This document shows, piece by piece, positions 33,992 to 42,695 of a DNA stretch of 47,238 nt (the first letter of the stretch is position 1; the number at the start of each line of letters is the position of its first letter). This DNA is from Pseudomonadota bacterium. GTDB lineage: Bacteria > Pseudomonadota > Gammaproteobacteria > Pseudomonadales > Oleiphilaceae. A program made the position numbers and the translations under genes. The notes beneath the pieces were generated by a model that was not told the DNA's origin, ran no database searches, and saw only the letters and a list, made by a program, of their open reading frames with translations. The stretch lies in the NCBI GenBank assembly GCA_023430625.1, contig JAEZAA010000083.1, positions 1 to 47,238 of the forward strand, read 5' to 3'.

Positions 33992-34486
33992 ATGAAATTG
34001 ACCCATCTTGATGAGCAGGGTGCCGCCAACATGGTGGATGTATCGGGCAAGGCGGCGACGACCCGCGAGGCCCGGGCAGAGGCGTATCTCCATCTCCAGC
34101 CTGAAACCCTGCAATTGATTCTCGAGGGTAAGCACAAGAAAGGGGATGTGTTTGCGGTCGCCCGCATCGCGGGAATTCAGGCGGCCAAAAAATGTGGCGA
34201 CCTGATTCCCCTGTGCCATCCCCTGATGTTGACGGCCATCAAGGTCGAGATCGAGCCGGAGCCAGAGCAGAACCGGATCCGGATCACCACGCTCTGTCGA
34301 CTGGACGGCAAGACCGGGGTTGAGATGGAAGCGCTGACCGCCGCCAGTGTGGCCGCCTTGACCCTGTATGACATGTGCAAGGCGGTTGACCGGGGCATGG
34401 TAGTGAGCGGCTTACGCCTGCTGGAAAAACATGGCGGACAAAGCGGCAGTTGGCTGGCGGACGCGGCAGGAGATCATCATGATTAA
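33992..34486 (+). CDS. moaC: Cyclic pyranopterin monophosphate synthase MoaC
   Basis: MoaC completes the first step of molybdenum cofactor synthesis, turning the MoaA product into cyclic pyranopterin monophosphate. The 164-residue protein has THLDEQGAANMVDVS at the start, the KKCGDLIPLCHPL motif and MCKAVDRGMVV with the catalytic Asp and Lys. Length and motifs match the family. It overlaps moaD by 8 bases, and moaA follows; together they form a short moa operon downstream of the Nudix-ThiE gene. Confidence 0.96.
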   Translation: MKLTHLDEQGAANMVDVSGKAATTREARAEAYLHLQPETLQLILEGKHKKGDVFAVARIAGIQAAKKCGDLIPLCHPLMLTAIKVEIEPEPEQNRIRITTLCRLDGKTGVEMEALTAASVAALTLYDMCKAVDRGMVVSGLRLLEKHGGQSGSWLADAAGDHHD

Positions 34487-34730
34487 GGTCATGTATTTCG
34501 CGCGGCTACGTGAGCAAATGGGACGAGATCAGGTTCCCGTTGCCTGGCAGTCGGCCATGCAGACTTTGGATGATGTCCGCCGTCACCTGATTGCGGAAGA
34601 TCCGGCCCATGCCGAGATGTTGCAGGCCAGCGACCTGCTGGTCGCGCGTAACCAGGAGATGGCCGCCTGGCATGATCCGGTTGAAGATGGGGATGAGGTG
34701 GCGCTCTTTCCACCCGTAACCGGCGGGTGA
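34479..34730 (+). CDS. moaD: Molybdopterin synthase sulfur carrier subunit MoaD
   Basis: MoaD is the small ubiquitin-like sulfur carrier of molybdopterin synthase. The start at 34479 (MIKVMYFARLREQMG) is chosen over the upstream ATG at 34431 because AGGAG at 34469-34473 precedes it and the family begins this way. The 83-residue protein ends in VTGG, the diglycine that is thiocarboxylated. It overlaps moaC by 8 bases, so translation is coupled. Its partner moaE is not next to it and is not in the window. Confidence 0.94.
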   Translation: MIKVMYFARLREQMGRDQVPVAWQSAMQTLDDVRRHLIAEDPAHAEMLQASDLLVARNQEMAAWHDPVEDGDEVALFPPVTGG

Positions 34731-34821
34731 AATGGCGCCAGCGAGCAGCTGAGGTCGCGTGGGCGGCTCGTTGTGACCTGATCGGTTGGCGCAGCGGCAT
34801 GACGAAGGACAGGAGAGCACC

Positions 34822-35817
34822 ATGGGCAATCCCGCACTGGTGGACCGGTTTGGACGGGCCGTCACCTATGTCCGGCTATCGGTGACCGACCGCTGCGACT
34901 TCCGCTGTCTGTATTGCATGGCCGAGGACATGACGTTTCTGCCTCGGGACCAGATCCTGTCGCTTGAAGAGCTCTTCTGCCTGGCCCGCGCCTTCACGAA
35001 ACTTGGAGTGAAAAAGATTCGCCTGACCGGTGGCGAGCCGCTGGTGCGGCGCGGCGTCCTGGGGCTTGTCGAGCGCTTGGGGCAGCTGCCGGGGCTGGAT
35101 GAGCTGGTCATGACCACCAATGGCTCCCAGTTGAGCCGGTATGCTGCGGATCTGCGTCGTGCCGGTGTCCGACGCCTGAATATCAGCCTCGACAGCCTGT
35201 GCCCGACGCGCTTCCGGGAGCTGACCCGCGTCGGCGATCTGGAGCAGGTGCTGCAGGGCATTCGTGCTGCGCAGGAACAGGGTTTTGAGCGCATCAAACT
35301 GAATAGCGTCATTCTCAAGGGGCGCAATGATGACGAGATTCTGGATCTGGTTGAATTCGCCCGTCGCGAAGCGCTGGATCTGAGTTTTATTGAGGAAATG
35401 CCACTCGGTCAGGTGAGTTCTCATGCCCGCGCCGAGACCTTTATCAGCAGTGCCGCAATCCGCGCGCGCATCGCCGCCCGCTATCCGCTTATCGCAAGCC
35501 CGGAATCCAGTGGCGGTCCTGCCCGCTATTACCGAATGAGCAACAGTAACGTTCGGATCGGGTTCATTTCCCCCCATAGCCATAATTTCTGCCATCTCTG
35601 CAATCGGGTGCGGGTCACCGTGGAAGGCCGGCTGCTGCTCTGTTTGGGCAATGAGCATTCGGTCGATCTACGTCAGGTGATGCGCGAGTTCCCGGATGAT
35701 CTGGGGCGTTTGAAAGAGGCCATTATTGATGGGATGGCCTTGAAGCCCGAGCGGCATCATTTTGCCCTGGATGAGGAGCCGCAGATCGTGCGTTTCATGA
35801 ACATGACTGGTGGCTGA
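34822..35817 (+). CDS. moaA: GTP 3',8-cyclase MoaA (radical SAM)
   Basis: MoaA starts molybdenum cofactor synthesis by cyclising GTP. The start at 34822 (MGNPALVDRFGRAVTYVRLS) is backed by AGGAG at 34811-34815; an upstream frame start at 34786 lacks support. The 331-residue protein has the N-terminal radical-SAM cluster motif CDFRCLYC and RLTGGEPLVRRG. The C-terminal cluster cysteines are in FCHLCNRVRVTVEGRLLLCLG. The C-terminal MTGG tail, needed to activate the enzyme, is present. It lies 91 bases after moaD. Confidence 0.96.
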   Translation: MGNPALVDRFGRAVTYVRLSVTDRCDFRCLYCMAEDMTFLPRDQILSLEELFCLARAFTKLGVKKIRLTGGEPLVRRGVLGLVERLGQLPGLDELVMTTNGSQLSRYAADLRRAGVRRLNISLDSLCPTRFRELTRVGDLEQVLQGIRAAQEQGFERIKLNSVILKGRNDDEILDLVEFARREALDLSFIEEMPLGQVSSHARAETFISSAAIRARIAARYPLIASPESSGGPARYYRMSNSNVRIGFISPHSHNFCHLCNRVRVTVEGRLLLCLGNEHSVDLRQVMREFPDDLGRLKEAIIDGMALKPERHHFALDEEPQIVRFMNMTGG

Positions 35818-35889
35818 TGGCGCAATTAAAGATGCCCCCGGCGTCGCGGTTTGCTAAAATCTGGGCCCCATCAATGCCGAGGTGCGATC

Positions 35890-36537
35890 GTGTCCGTACG
35901 TTACGTCGCCAGTTGCCGTCTTCCGACTCCCTTTGCCATTTTCGACATGCATGGTTTCGAGGAGATTGCGACGGGGAAAGAGCATGTTGCGTTGACGCTG
36001 GGTCAGGTGAATGACGGCGAGCCCGTGTTGGCCCGCACCCATTCCGAATGCTTGACCGGCGACGCGCTTTTCAGTTTGCGCTGTGACTGTGGCTTTCAAC
36101 TGAATGAAGCCCTGCGCAGTATCGCCGAGCAGGGGCGAGGCATTTTGCTGTATCTGCGTCAGGAAGGCCGTGGCATCGGCCTGTTGAACAAGATCAGGGC
36201 CTATCATCTGCAGGATCAGGGCGCGGATACGGTCGAGGCGAATGAACGTCTGGGCTTTGCCGCGGATCTCCGGGATTACAGCATGTGCCGTGAAATGCTG
36301 GAGCATCTGGGGATTAATAAGGTCCGCCTCATGACCAATAATCCCCGCAAGGTCAACGCGCTGCTCAGCTATGGCGTGGCGGTGGTGGAGCGGGTGCCTC
36401 TTCAGGTGGGACTCAATCCGCACAATCGCAATTATCTCGCGACCAAGGCCGGGAAGCTCGGCCACTATCTCGTCACCCATCAGGATGATGATCCAGGTAC
36501 CGGTGATGAACTGGCGGCGCCGGTAACCGACCGTTAG
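35890..36537 (+). CDS. ribA: GTP cyclohydrolase II
   Basis: RibA opens GTP to the first intermediate of riboflavin synthesis. The start is GTG at 35890 (MSVRYVASCRLPTPF), with GAGGTG 5 bases upstream. A longer frame from 35851 adds residues the family lacks. The 215-residue protein has the zinc ligands in HSECLTGDALFSLRCDCG. The active-site region reads YLRQEGRGIGLLNKIRAYHLQDQG, followed by LMTNNPRKV and the NPHNRNYLATKAGKLGH tail. It stands alone (no ribB fusion), and its 3' end faces dxs with only 48 bases between them and no obvious terminator. Confidence 0.95.
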   Translation: MSVRYVASCRLPTPFAIFDMHGFEEIATGKEHVALTLGQVNDGEPVLARTHSECLTGDALFSLRCDCGFQLNEALRSIAEQGRGILLYLRQEGRGIGLLNKIRAYHLQDQGADTVEANERLGFAADLRDYSMCREMLEHLGINKVRLMTNNPRKVNALLSYGVAVVERVPLQVGLNPHNRNYLATKAGKLGHYLVTHQDDDPGTGDELAAPVTDR

Positions 36538-36585
36538 TCGTCCCGAGCCGCCACCTGGATTTGTCTTAGCTACTTGATTCCAAGG

Positions 36586-38514
36586 CTACAGGATGCCGAG
36601 CGCGGGCACGGTCCGCGCTAACAGCTGCAGACGTGCCTTGACCTGGGCAAGAATACCATCCGCATCCAATCCCACTTCGTGCAGCAGTTCGCTGGGCTTG
36701 CCGTGCTCGATAAACTCGTCAGGCAGACCCAGATGCAGAACTGGCATGGACAGGCCATGCAGGGCGAGAAGCTCGCTGACGCCACTGCCCGCACCACCCA
36801 TGATGGCATTCTCCTCCACCGTGACCAGCAGCGCATGGCGGGCCGCCATCTCCAGAATGACCGCTTCATCCAGGGGTTTTACAAAGCGCATGTCGACCAG
36901 CGTGGCGCCCAGGGCGTCTGCTGCCAGACGCGCAGGTTGCACCATGGAGCCAAATGCCAGGAAGGCGACCTGGCGCCCCTCCTTGAGCACTCGCGCCTTG
37001 CCAATGGGCATTGCCTGCATCTCTTGGGAAATCGCGACGCCGGGGCCTGTGCCGCGCGGATAGCGGACCGCCGCCGGACCCTGGTGCATGTAGCCGGTGT
37101 ACAGCATCTGCCGAGCTTCGTTCTCATCCGACGGCGCCATGACCACCATATTGGGGATGCAGCGCAGAAAGCTGAGGTCGAAACTACCGGCATGGGTCGG
37201 CCCGTCTTCCCCCACCAGGCCGGCACGATCAATGGCGAACAGCACATCCAGATTCTGGATGGCGACGTCGTGGATCAGCTGGTCATAGGCACGCTGGAGG
37301 AAGGTGGAATAAATGGCCACCACTGGCTTGGCGCCGTCGCAGGCTAGTCCGGCCGCCAGGGTGACGGCGTGCTGCTCGGCGATGGCGACATCAAAGTAGC
37401 GCTCCGGAAAACGCTCGGAAAAGGCAACCAGGTCGGACCCTTCGCGCATGGCCGGGGTGATGCCGACCAGCTGTGGGTCCGCCTCCGCCATATCGCACAG
37501 CCACTGGCCGAAGACGTTCGAGTAGCGGGGCTTCTTCACCTCTGGTGTGGCCACCGTCACCTTGGGTTTGGGTTCGATCTTGTTGATGGCATGGTAGCCG
37601 ATCGGGTCGCACTCCGCTGGCGCGAAACCCTTGCCCTTCTTGGTGACCACATGCAGGAACTGGGGACCGCTGAGGGACTTCATGTTTTCCAGCGTCGACA
37701 CCAGCGTCGGCAGGTCGTGCCCGTCGATGGGGCCGATATAGTTGAATCCAAGCTCCTCGAACAGGGTGCCCAGGGACACCAGTCCCTTGACGTGCTCTTC
37801 CGTGCGGCGGGCCAGCTCCATCAGGTGAGGGGCGGCCTGCAGTGCCTTCTTGCTGCTGTCGCGTACGCTGTTATAGGCGCGGCTGGAGAGAATCCGCGCC
37901 AGATAATTGGACATGCCGCCCACGTTGCGGGAGATGGACATATCGTTATCGTTGAGAATGACCAGTACGTCCGACTTGGTGTCGCCGGCGTGATTCAGGG
38001 CTTCGAACGCCATGCCAGCGGTGAGTGCACCATCGCCGATGACGGCAATGGCCTTGCGCTCGATACCCTGCATCTTGGCCGCAATGGCCATACCGAGGGC
38101 GGCACTGATGGAGGTGCTGGAGTGACCGACGCCGAAGGTGTCGTACTCGCTTTCGCCGCGACGGGGAAAGGCGGCGAGGCCGTCTTTCTGGCGGATGAAG
38201 GGCATCTGCTCGCGACGCCCGGTCAGAATCTTGTGGGGATATGCCTGGTGGCCCACGTCCCAGACCAGGCGGTCGTTGGGCGTGTTGAAGGCATAATGCA
38301 GAGCGATAGTCAGTTCCACCACACCCAGGCCGGCGCCAAAATGACCACCGGATTGACCGACGCTGTAGAGCAGAAACGCACGCAGCTCATGGGCCAGTTG
38401 CGGCAACTGCTCCTCGGACAACAGGCGCAGTTGGGCCGGCGTGTCGATGCGGTCCAGCAACGGCGTGTTGGGGCGGCGGGTCGGAATTTCCTGGAAGACG
38501 TGTGTCTGATGCAT
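36586..38514 (-). CDS. dxs: 1-deoxy-D-xylulose-5-phosphate synthase
   Basis: Dxs condenses pyruvate and glyceraldehyde 3-phosphate, the first step of the MEP isoprenoid pathway, and feeds thiamine and pyridoxal synthesis. The 642-residue thiamine-diphosphate enzyme has QSGGHFGAGLGVVELT, the ThDP/magnesium motif GDGALTAGMAF...NDND (from residue 160) and the transketolase-like pyrimidine domain with AEQHAVTLAAGLA. It is the last gene of the minus-strand set xseB-ispA-dxs, 166 bases after ispA, and may have its own promoter. Confidence 0.97.
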   Translation of the reverse strand: MHQTHVFQEIPTRRPNTPLLDRIDTPAQLRLLSEEQLPQLAHELRAFLLYSVGQSGGHFGAGLGVVELTIALHYAFNTPNDRLVWDVGHQAYPHKILTGRREQMPFIRQKDGLAAFPRRGESEYDTFGVGHSSTSISAALGMAIAAKMQGIERKAIAVIGDGALTAGMAFEALNHAGDTKSDVLVILNDNDMSISRNVGGMSNYLARILSSRAYNSVRDSSKKALQAAPHLMELARRTEEHVKGLVSLGTLFEELGFNYIGPIDGHDLPTLVSTLENMKSLSGPQFLHVVTKKGKGFAPAECDPIGYHAINKIEPKPKVTVATPEVKKPRYSNVFGQWLCDMAEADPQLVGITPAMREGSDLVAFSERFPERYFDVAIAEQHAVTLAAGLACDGAKPVVAIYSTFLQRAYDQLIHDVAIQNLDVLFAIDRAGLVGEDGPTHAGSFDLSFLRCIPNMVVMAPSDENEARQMLYTGYMHQGPAAVRYPRGTGPGVAISQEMQAMPIGKARVLKEGRQVAFLAFGSMVQPARLAADALGATLVDMRFVKPLDEAVILEMAARHALLVTVEENAIMGGAGSGVSELLALHGLSMPVLHLGLPDEFIEHGKPSELLHEVGLDADGILAQVKARLQLLARTVPALGIL

Positions 38515-38547
38515 CCGTTTAATCGAGCTCTTGGCGAAAACCGGGCA

Positions 38548-38553
38548 ATTATA
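38548..38553 (-). promoter_or_regulatory. Possible -10 element for dxs
   Basis: TATAAT reads on the minus strand 34 bases before the dxs ATG. The hexamer 17 bases upstream is a poor -35, so this is only a candidate for extra dxs transcription within the operon. Confidence 0.3.
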
Positions 38554-38680
38554 TGCGAAGTTGCTCCAATGAGCACCGCCTTGTGGCTGCCCCTGGTTTC
38601 AGGGGTGGATTTCGTGCACGGCGCCCCACCGGGAACAATGTTTTGTGGGGAGCCTGTGACACACAGTATGCAGTAACGCG

Positions 38681-39580
38681 TCAGGACCGGCGGTCGATGA
38701 TGTAATCACAGACCTGCGCGAGCCGACTGGCAGGCACGCCGGCACTGTGTAGCTCGGCCAATGCCAATTGATGCAGTTGCCGTGCCTTCTGCTTGGCGCC
38801 ATCGAGCCCCAGCAAGGCGGGGTAGGTGGGCTTATCCCGCGCGGCATCGGCGCCTTGCTGCTTGCCGAGCGTTGCTGTGTCGCTTTCCACGTCGAGGATA
38901 TCGTCCTGGACCTGAAATGCCAGCCCGATTGCGCGGGCAAAGCTGCGCAAGGGGGTCAGGCGAGCCGAGTCGGTCACACCGGCACTGAGGGCGCCCAGCA
39001 GCACGCTGGCCTCAATCAAGGCGCCGGTTTTGAACAGGTGCATGGTTTCCAGTTCCGCCAGGGCCAGCTGCTTGCCGACGGCAGCCAGGTCGATGGCCTG
39101 GCCACCGGCCATACCCTGGCTGCCGCTGGCGCGGGCCAGGATCCGCACCATCTCCAGGCGGATCTCTGCACTAACGGACGGGTGACCACTGGTGAGGCAT
39201 TCAAAGGCCAACGTCTGCAACGCGTCGCCAGCAAGAATCGCGGTGGCTTCGTCAAATGCCTTGTGCACCGTGGGCTGACCGCGGCGCAGGTCGTCATTGT
39301 CCATGGCGGGCAGGTCATCGTGCACCAAGGAATAGGCATGGATGGCTTCGACCGCACAGGCCGCAGGCGTGGCGCGCACGGTTTCGCTGGAGAAGGCTTC
39401 GGCGGTGGCGAACACCAGAATCGGGCGAATCCGCTTGCCGCCTCCCAGCAGGGCGTAGCGCATCGCCTGGTGCAGGTGTTCCGGCATTTGGTCGGAGGGC
39501 GGCAGCAACTCGGCGAGCGCCTGATCGATGCGCTGCCGGCAAACCTGGAAATACTGATCGAGCGGCATCTGGTTAGTCAT
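38681..39580 (-). CDS. ispA: Farnesyl diphosphate synthase (short-chain polyprenyl synthase)
   Basis: IspA builds geranyl and farnesyl diphosphate from C5 units. The 299-residue protein has the first aspartate-rich motif DDLPAMDND at residues 88-96 with the two-residue insertion typical of the bacterial farnesyl type. The second motif is QDDILD at 226-231, and GGGKRIRP at 46-53 binds isopentenyl diphosphate. It overlaps xseB by 8 bases. Together with dxs downstream this is the common xseB-ispA-dxs arrangement. Confidence 0.95.
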   Translation of the reverse strand: MTNQMPLDQYFQVCRQRIDQALAELLPPSDQMPEHLHQAMRYALLGGGKRIRPILVFATAEAFSSETVRATPAACAVEAIHAYSLVHDDLPAMDNDDLRRGQPTVHKAFDEATAILAGDALQTLAFECLTSGHPSVSAEIRLEMVRILARASGSQGMAGGQAIDLAAVGKQLALAELETMHLFKTGALIEASVLLGALSAGVTDSARLTPLRSFARAIGLAFQVQDDILDVESDTATLGKQQGADAARDKPTYPALLGLDGAKQKARQLHQLALAELHSAGVPASRLAQVCDYIIDRRS

Positions 39581-39809
39581 CGCTTTGAAACGCCTGCGTC
39601 TGAGCCTTGCCGTCCTTTTCGATCAGGGTCTGCACCCGTTGCTCTGCGCTGGCCAGCGCCTGCTGGCATTGGCGGGTCAGGCTGATGCCCTGTTCAAAGG
39701 CTTCCAGGGATTGCTCCAGGCTGAGTTGGCCATCTTCCATCTTGCGGACAATGGACTCCAGCTCAGACAGGGCTTTCTCGAAATCGATGCCGTCGGCGGT
39801 CTCGGTCAT
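39573..39809 (-). CDS. xseB: Exonuclease VII small subunit
   Basis: XseB is the small helical subunit that assembles on XseA to form single-strand exonuclease VII. The 78-residue protein (start ATG at 39809) has the family core FEKALSELESIVRKMEDGQLSLEQSLEAFEQGI. A TTG start two codons upstream is possible, but AAGAGA lies at a better distance from the ATG. It is first in the operon with ispA (8-base overlap) and dxs. xseA is not in the window. Confidence 0.94.
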   Translation of the reverse strand: MTETADGIDFEKALSELESIVRKMEDGQLSLEQSLEAFEQGISLTRQCQQALASAEQRVQTLIEKDGKAQTQAFQSDD

Positions 39810-39962
39810 GGACAAGGTCTCTTACAGTTGGATGATCGCGCGCATCTGGAGGTATCGCCGCCACAACGGCGCAGGATCATGTGTCATGCTTGGCTGAGTG
39901 CCTTATAACTGGGTGCCATTGTAGGCTGCTTAACGTCCCGGTGGAACCGTATGGAGCTGGAA

Positions 39963-40736
39963 TCAGGCCAGAATGGGGAAACGGTAGTCCCGGCGTGTAC
40001 CGGCGCCATGGGCATCGTAGCTTTGCTCGACAAAGGTGGCTTCACCCTGGCGCGAGATGAGCAGGATGGTGCTGGATCGGGTGCCATAGTGCTGGCCTTC
40101 GATGAAGATGGGCGAAAGCAGGCGCTCCCAGTCTAGTCCGACACCGGTATCCGGCAGTTGCGCATCGGCTGCTGGCGTTGAATCCCGTAATAGATCAAGC
40201 AGGGCTTCGGGATCTGGATCGGACTGTTCGATCAGGGTGTGCAGGCCCGCCTTGGCACGCTCCACCTTGGGCCAGGGCGTGTCCAGCAGATGGTTGCTCA
40301 ATCCGTAGAGTCCTGGCGCTAACAGCTGCGGCTGGCGAGATGAGGCGCCGCGATTGCTGTAGTAATAGAGCGCGTCCGCATTGCCGGTGAGCAGGTTGAA
40401 GCCGGAATATTCGTCGGCCTGGACGCCCAGAGTTTCGAGATAGGTGGCGGGGGAGTTCTCATCCTGTTGCAGAAACTGGCTGACCAGCAGGCCGCGCGAC
40501 AAGCGGCCCCGGGCTTCCTTGGGGTTGCGGTAGTTGGTCACCATGGCCAGTTGCCCCTGGCGATTCAGGCCGAGCCAGGTGCCGCCCTGGGACAGATCCC
40601 GGCCAGCCACCAGATTGGGCTGCTCCGGCCAGAATTCCGCCGGACGGGTGGGGCGGTCGCGGAACTCATCCCGGTTGGCGGCGACAATGAGCGGGAACTC
40701 GGGGTGGACCCGATAGGCGAAAACGATCAGACACAT
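39963..40736 (-). CDS. NRDE/TANGO2 family protein
   Basis: The 257-residue protein belongs to the TANGO2 family (Ntn-hydrolase-like fold), linked in recent work to heme or lipid handling but without a settled biochemical role. The start at 40736 (MCLIVFAYRV) is chosen because the conserved Cys2 after Met is a family feature; an upstream ATG at 40793 adds an unrelated stretch. The name-giving NRDE motif is at residues 21-24, followed by GRDLSQGGTWLGLN and VTNYR. The end has GTRSSTILLI. It is divergent to the TauE/SafE gene, with 225 bases between them. Confidence 0.92.
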   Translation of the reverse strand: MCLIVFAYRVHPEFPLIVAANRDEFRDRPTRPAEFWPEQPNLVAGRDLSQGGTWLGLNRQGQLAMVTNYRNPKEARGRLSRGLLVSQFLQQDENSPATYLETLGVQADEYSGFNLLTGNADALYYYSNRGASSRQPQLLAPGLYGLSNHLLDTPWPKVERAKAGLHTLIEQSDPDPEALLDLLRDSTPAADAQLPDTGVGLDWERLLSPIFIEGQHYGTRSSTILLISRQGEATFVEQSYDAHGAGTRRDYRFPILA

Positions 40737-40831
40737 AGACAACCGGCCTCGGACGACGGCGAGAATCTGGTGGCGCGGACAGCAAAGTCGCAATGCGCCT
40801 TACTGACGGTTTCTCGCGGGCACTTTGTTTC

Positions 40832-40858
40832 TTGCAAGGACTTTGGTGCGGATATGAT
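40832..40858 (+). promoter_or_regulatory. Possible promoter for the TauE/SafE gene
   Basis: TTGCAA (40832-40837) and TATGAT (40853-40858) are separated by only 15 bases, shorter than ideal. The site lies upstream of the inverted repeat at 40868-40914. Confidence 0.25.
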
Positions 40859-40867
40859 AACATGCTC

Positions 40868-40914
40868 GCCCGGAAACCCGGTGGTGAGATCCCTAGAGGG
40901 ATCACCTGGCGGGC
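40868..40914. other. Two-tier inverted repeat upstream of the TauE/SafE gene
   Basis: The inner arms GTGAGATCCC and GGGATCAC pair around TAGA (40884-40905, one A bulged). The outer arms GCCCG (40868-40872) and CGGGC (40910-40914) close it. There is no T-run. It lies 47 bases before the ATG, in the predicted leader, and could be a leader structure or an operator. Confidence 0.45.
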
Positions 40915-40961
40915 AGGCTACTTTGCCGGTTTTGCGCCGCACCTGTAGATAGAGGTCAAGC

Positions 40962-41759
40962 ATGTTGTTATTTGCTGCATATTTGCTGCTGGGGGCCGTT
41001 GCTGGCGTGCTGAGCGGGCTGTTCGGCATCGGTGGCGGCCTGATTATCGTACCGGCACTGATCTTCAGTTTCGGGCTGCAGGGCGTGTCCCCGGAGGTGG
41101 CGGTGCACCTGGCGGTCGGGACGTCTCTGGCGACGATTGTGTTCACCTCGATCAGTTCGGTGCGATCCCATCATCAGCATGGGGCGGTTCGCTTTGATCT
41201 GCTGACGCCCATGGCGCTGGGGATTCTGGTGGGAGCCGCGCTCGGCGTGCATACGGCATTGGCCTTGAGCGGCACCACCTTGCAGGTGGTGATCGGCTGC
41301 TTTGCCATCGCCGTGGCGGTGCAGATGTGGCTGGCGCTTAAGCCAAAGCCAAGCCGGGATGTGCCCGGCTGGCCGGGGCTGGCGCTGGCCGGCAGCGGGA
41401 TCGGCTGGGCCTCGGCCATTTTCGGCATTGGCGGTGGCACCCTGACGGTACCGTTTCTGTCCTGGTGTAATGTGCGGATGCAGCAGGCCGTGGCCACGTC
41501 CGCCGCTTGTGGCCTGCCGATTGCGCTGGCTGGCGCGGTGACGAACATTGCTGCGGGCTGGAACGAGCCGTTGCTGCCGGCCTGGACCACGGGTTTTGTC
41601 TATTGGCCGGCGCTAGTAGGGATCGCCCTGACCAGTGTCTTTTTTGCCCGGTTTGGTGTGCGTCTGGCGCACAAAATGAAGCCGGAAATCTTGCGCCGCA
41701 CCTTCGCGGTTTTACTGGTCTTGGTGGGGCTTCGCTTCCTCTGGAACGCCTGGGCCTGA
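40962..41759 (+). CDS. TauE/SafE family membrane permease
   Basis: The 265-residue protein has about eight membrane helices in two halves. Each half opens with the family repeat GLFGIGGGLIIVPAL (about 19-33) and AIFGIGGGTLTVPFL (about 151-165). Members export or import sulfur-containing anions such as sulfite or sulfoacetate, but substrates vary widely and none can be assigned here. It lies between the divergent TANGO2 gene and lgt. It is unclear whether it is co-transcribed with lgt, which starts 91 bases later. Confidence 0.92.
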   Translation: MLLFAAYLLLGAVAGVLSGLFGIGGGLIIVPALIFSFGLQGVSPEVAVHLAVGTSLATIVFTSISSVRSHHQHGAVRFDLLTPMALGILVGAALGVHTALALSGTTLQVVIGCFAIAVAVQMWLALKPKPSRDVPGWPGLALAGSGIGWASAIFGIGGGTLTVPFLSWCNVRMQQAVATSAACGLPIALAGAVTNIAAGWNEPLLPAWTTGFVYWPALVGIALTSVFFARFGVRLAHKMKPEILRRTFAVLLVLVGLRFLWNAWA

Positions 41760-41850
41760 GTTTTCGAAAGGCTCCAATGCCGAGCGTTGTTAATGGGTTC
41801 CAAGCCAAAACAAGCGCCTGCGGCTTTTATTGAATTAGACGAGGATTGTC

Positions 41851-42681
41851 ATGCTGCAATATCCGCAAATCGATCCGGTCGCCATCGCGATCGGTCCGCT
41901 CAAGGTCCACTGGTATGGCCTGATGTATCTGGTGGGGCTGGGCGCTGGCTGGTGGCTGGCCATGTACCGGACCCGGCGCGCGGATTCGCCCTTCACCCGT
42001 GAGCAGGTGGGTGATCTGGTGTTCTGGGTGGCGCTGGGGGTCATTCTCGGCGGGCGTTTCGGCTACATCCTGTTCTACAACTTCCAGGATTTCCTGGCCG
42101 AGCCCTTGTCCCTGTTCTATATCTGGCAAGGCGGCATGTCGTTTCACGGTGGCCTGATCGGTGTCATCCTGGCCATGTGGCTCTACGGCCGCAAGCTCAA
42201 ACTGAACTTCTTCCAAGTGTCGGATTTTGTGGCGCCGCTGGTGCCGATCGGGCTCGGTGCCGGACGCATTGGCAACTTCATCAATGCCGAACTCTGGGGG
42301 CGCCCGACGGACGTATCCTGGGCCATGATCTTTCCCACCGATCCATTGGGACTGCCAAGGCATCCATCCCAGCTTTACCAGTTTGCGATGGAGGGCCTGC
42401 TGTTTTTCATCATTCTCTGGTGGTTTTCATCCAAGCCGCGTCCACGCATGGCCGTGTCCGGGCTATTCTTGATCTGCTATGGCTGTTTCCGAATCGTGGC
42501 AGAGTTCTTCCGTGAGCCGGACGCCCACATTGGTTATCTCGCCTTTGACTGGCTGACCATGGGACAGGTTCTATCCTTACCGATGGTCCTGATCGGGCTT
42601 GTGATGATGATCCTGGCCTACCGGAACCGAAATGATCAGGCAGCGGCCGCCACCCAGGCTGGCGCTGCCGGAAAACGTTAA
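41851..42681 (+). CDS. lgt: Prolipoprotein diacylglyceryl transferase Lgt
   Basis: Lgt attaches diacylglycerol to the lipobox cysteine of prolipoproteins, such as LpoA encoded in this window. The 276-residue protein has seven predicted membrane helices and the signatures HWYGLMYLVG, GGMSFHGGLIG (essential His/Gly region) and GRIGNFINAELWGRPTD. The start at 41851 has ACGAGGA about 6 bases upstream. thyA follows after 14 bases, the same lgt-thyA pairing as in E. coli and many gammaproteobacteria. Confidence 0.96.
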   Translation: MLQYPQIDPVAIAIGPLKVHWYGLMYLVGLGAGWWLAMYRTRRADSPFTREQVGDLVFWVALGVILGGRFGYILFYNFQDFLAEPLSLFYIWQGGMSFHGGLIGVILAMWLYGRKLKLNFFQVSDFVAPLVPIGLGAGRIGNFINAELWGRPTDVSWAMIFPTDPLGLPRHPSQLYQFAMEGLLFFIILWWFSSKPRPRMAVSGLFLICYGCFRIVAEFFREPDAHIGYLAFDWLTMGQVLSLPMVLIGLVMMILAYRNRNDQAAAATQAGAAGKR

Positions 42682-42695
42682 GCGAGTAGTCTTTC

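Noticed and set aside
37369..38676. 435-codon plus-strand frame opposite dxs
   Set aside because: Antisense shadow of dxs; no ribosome site, no domain, and composition typical of reverse-frame reading.
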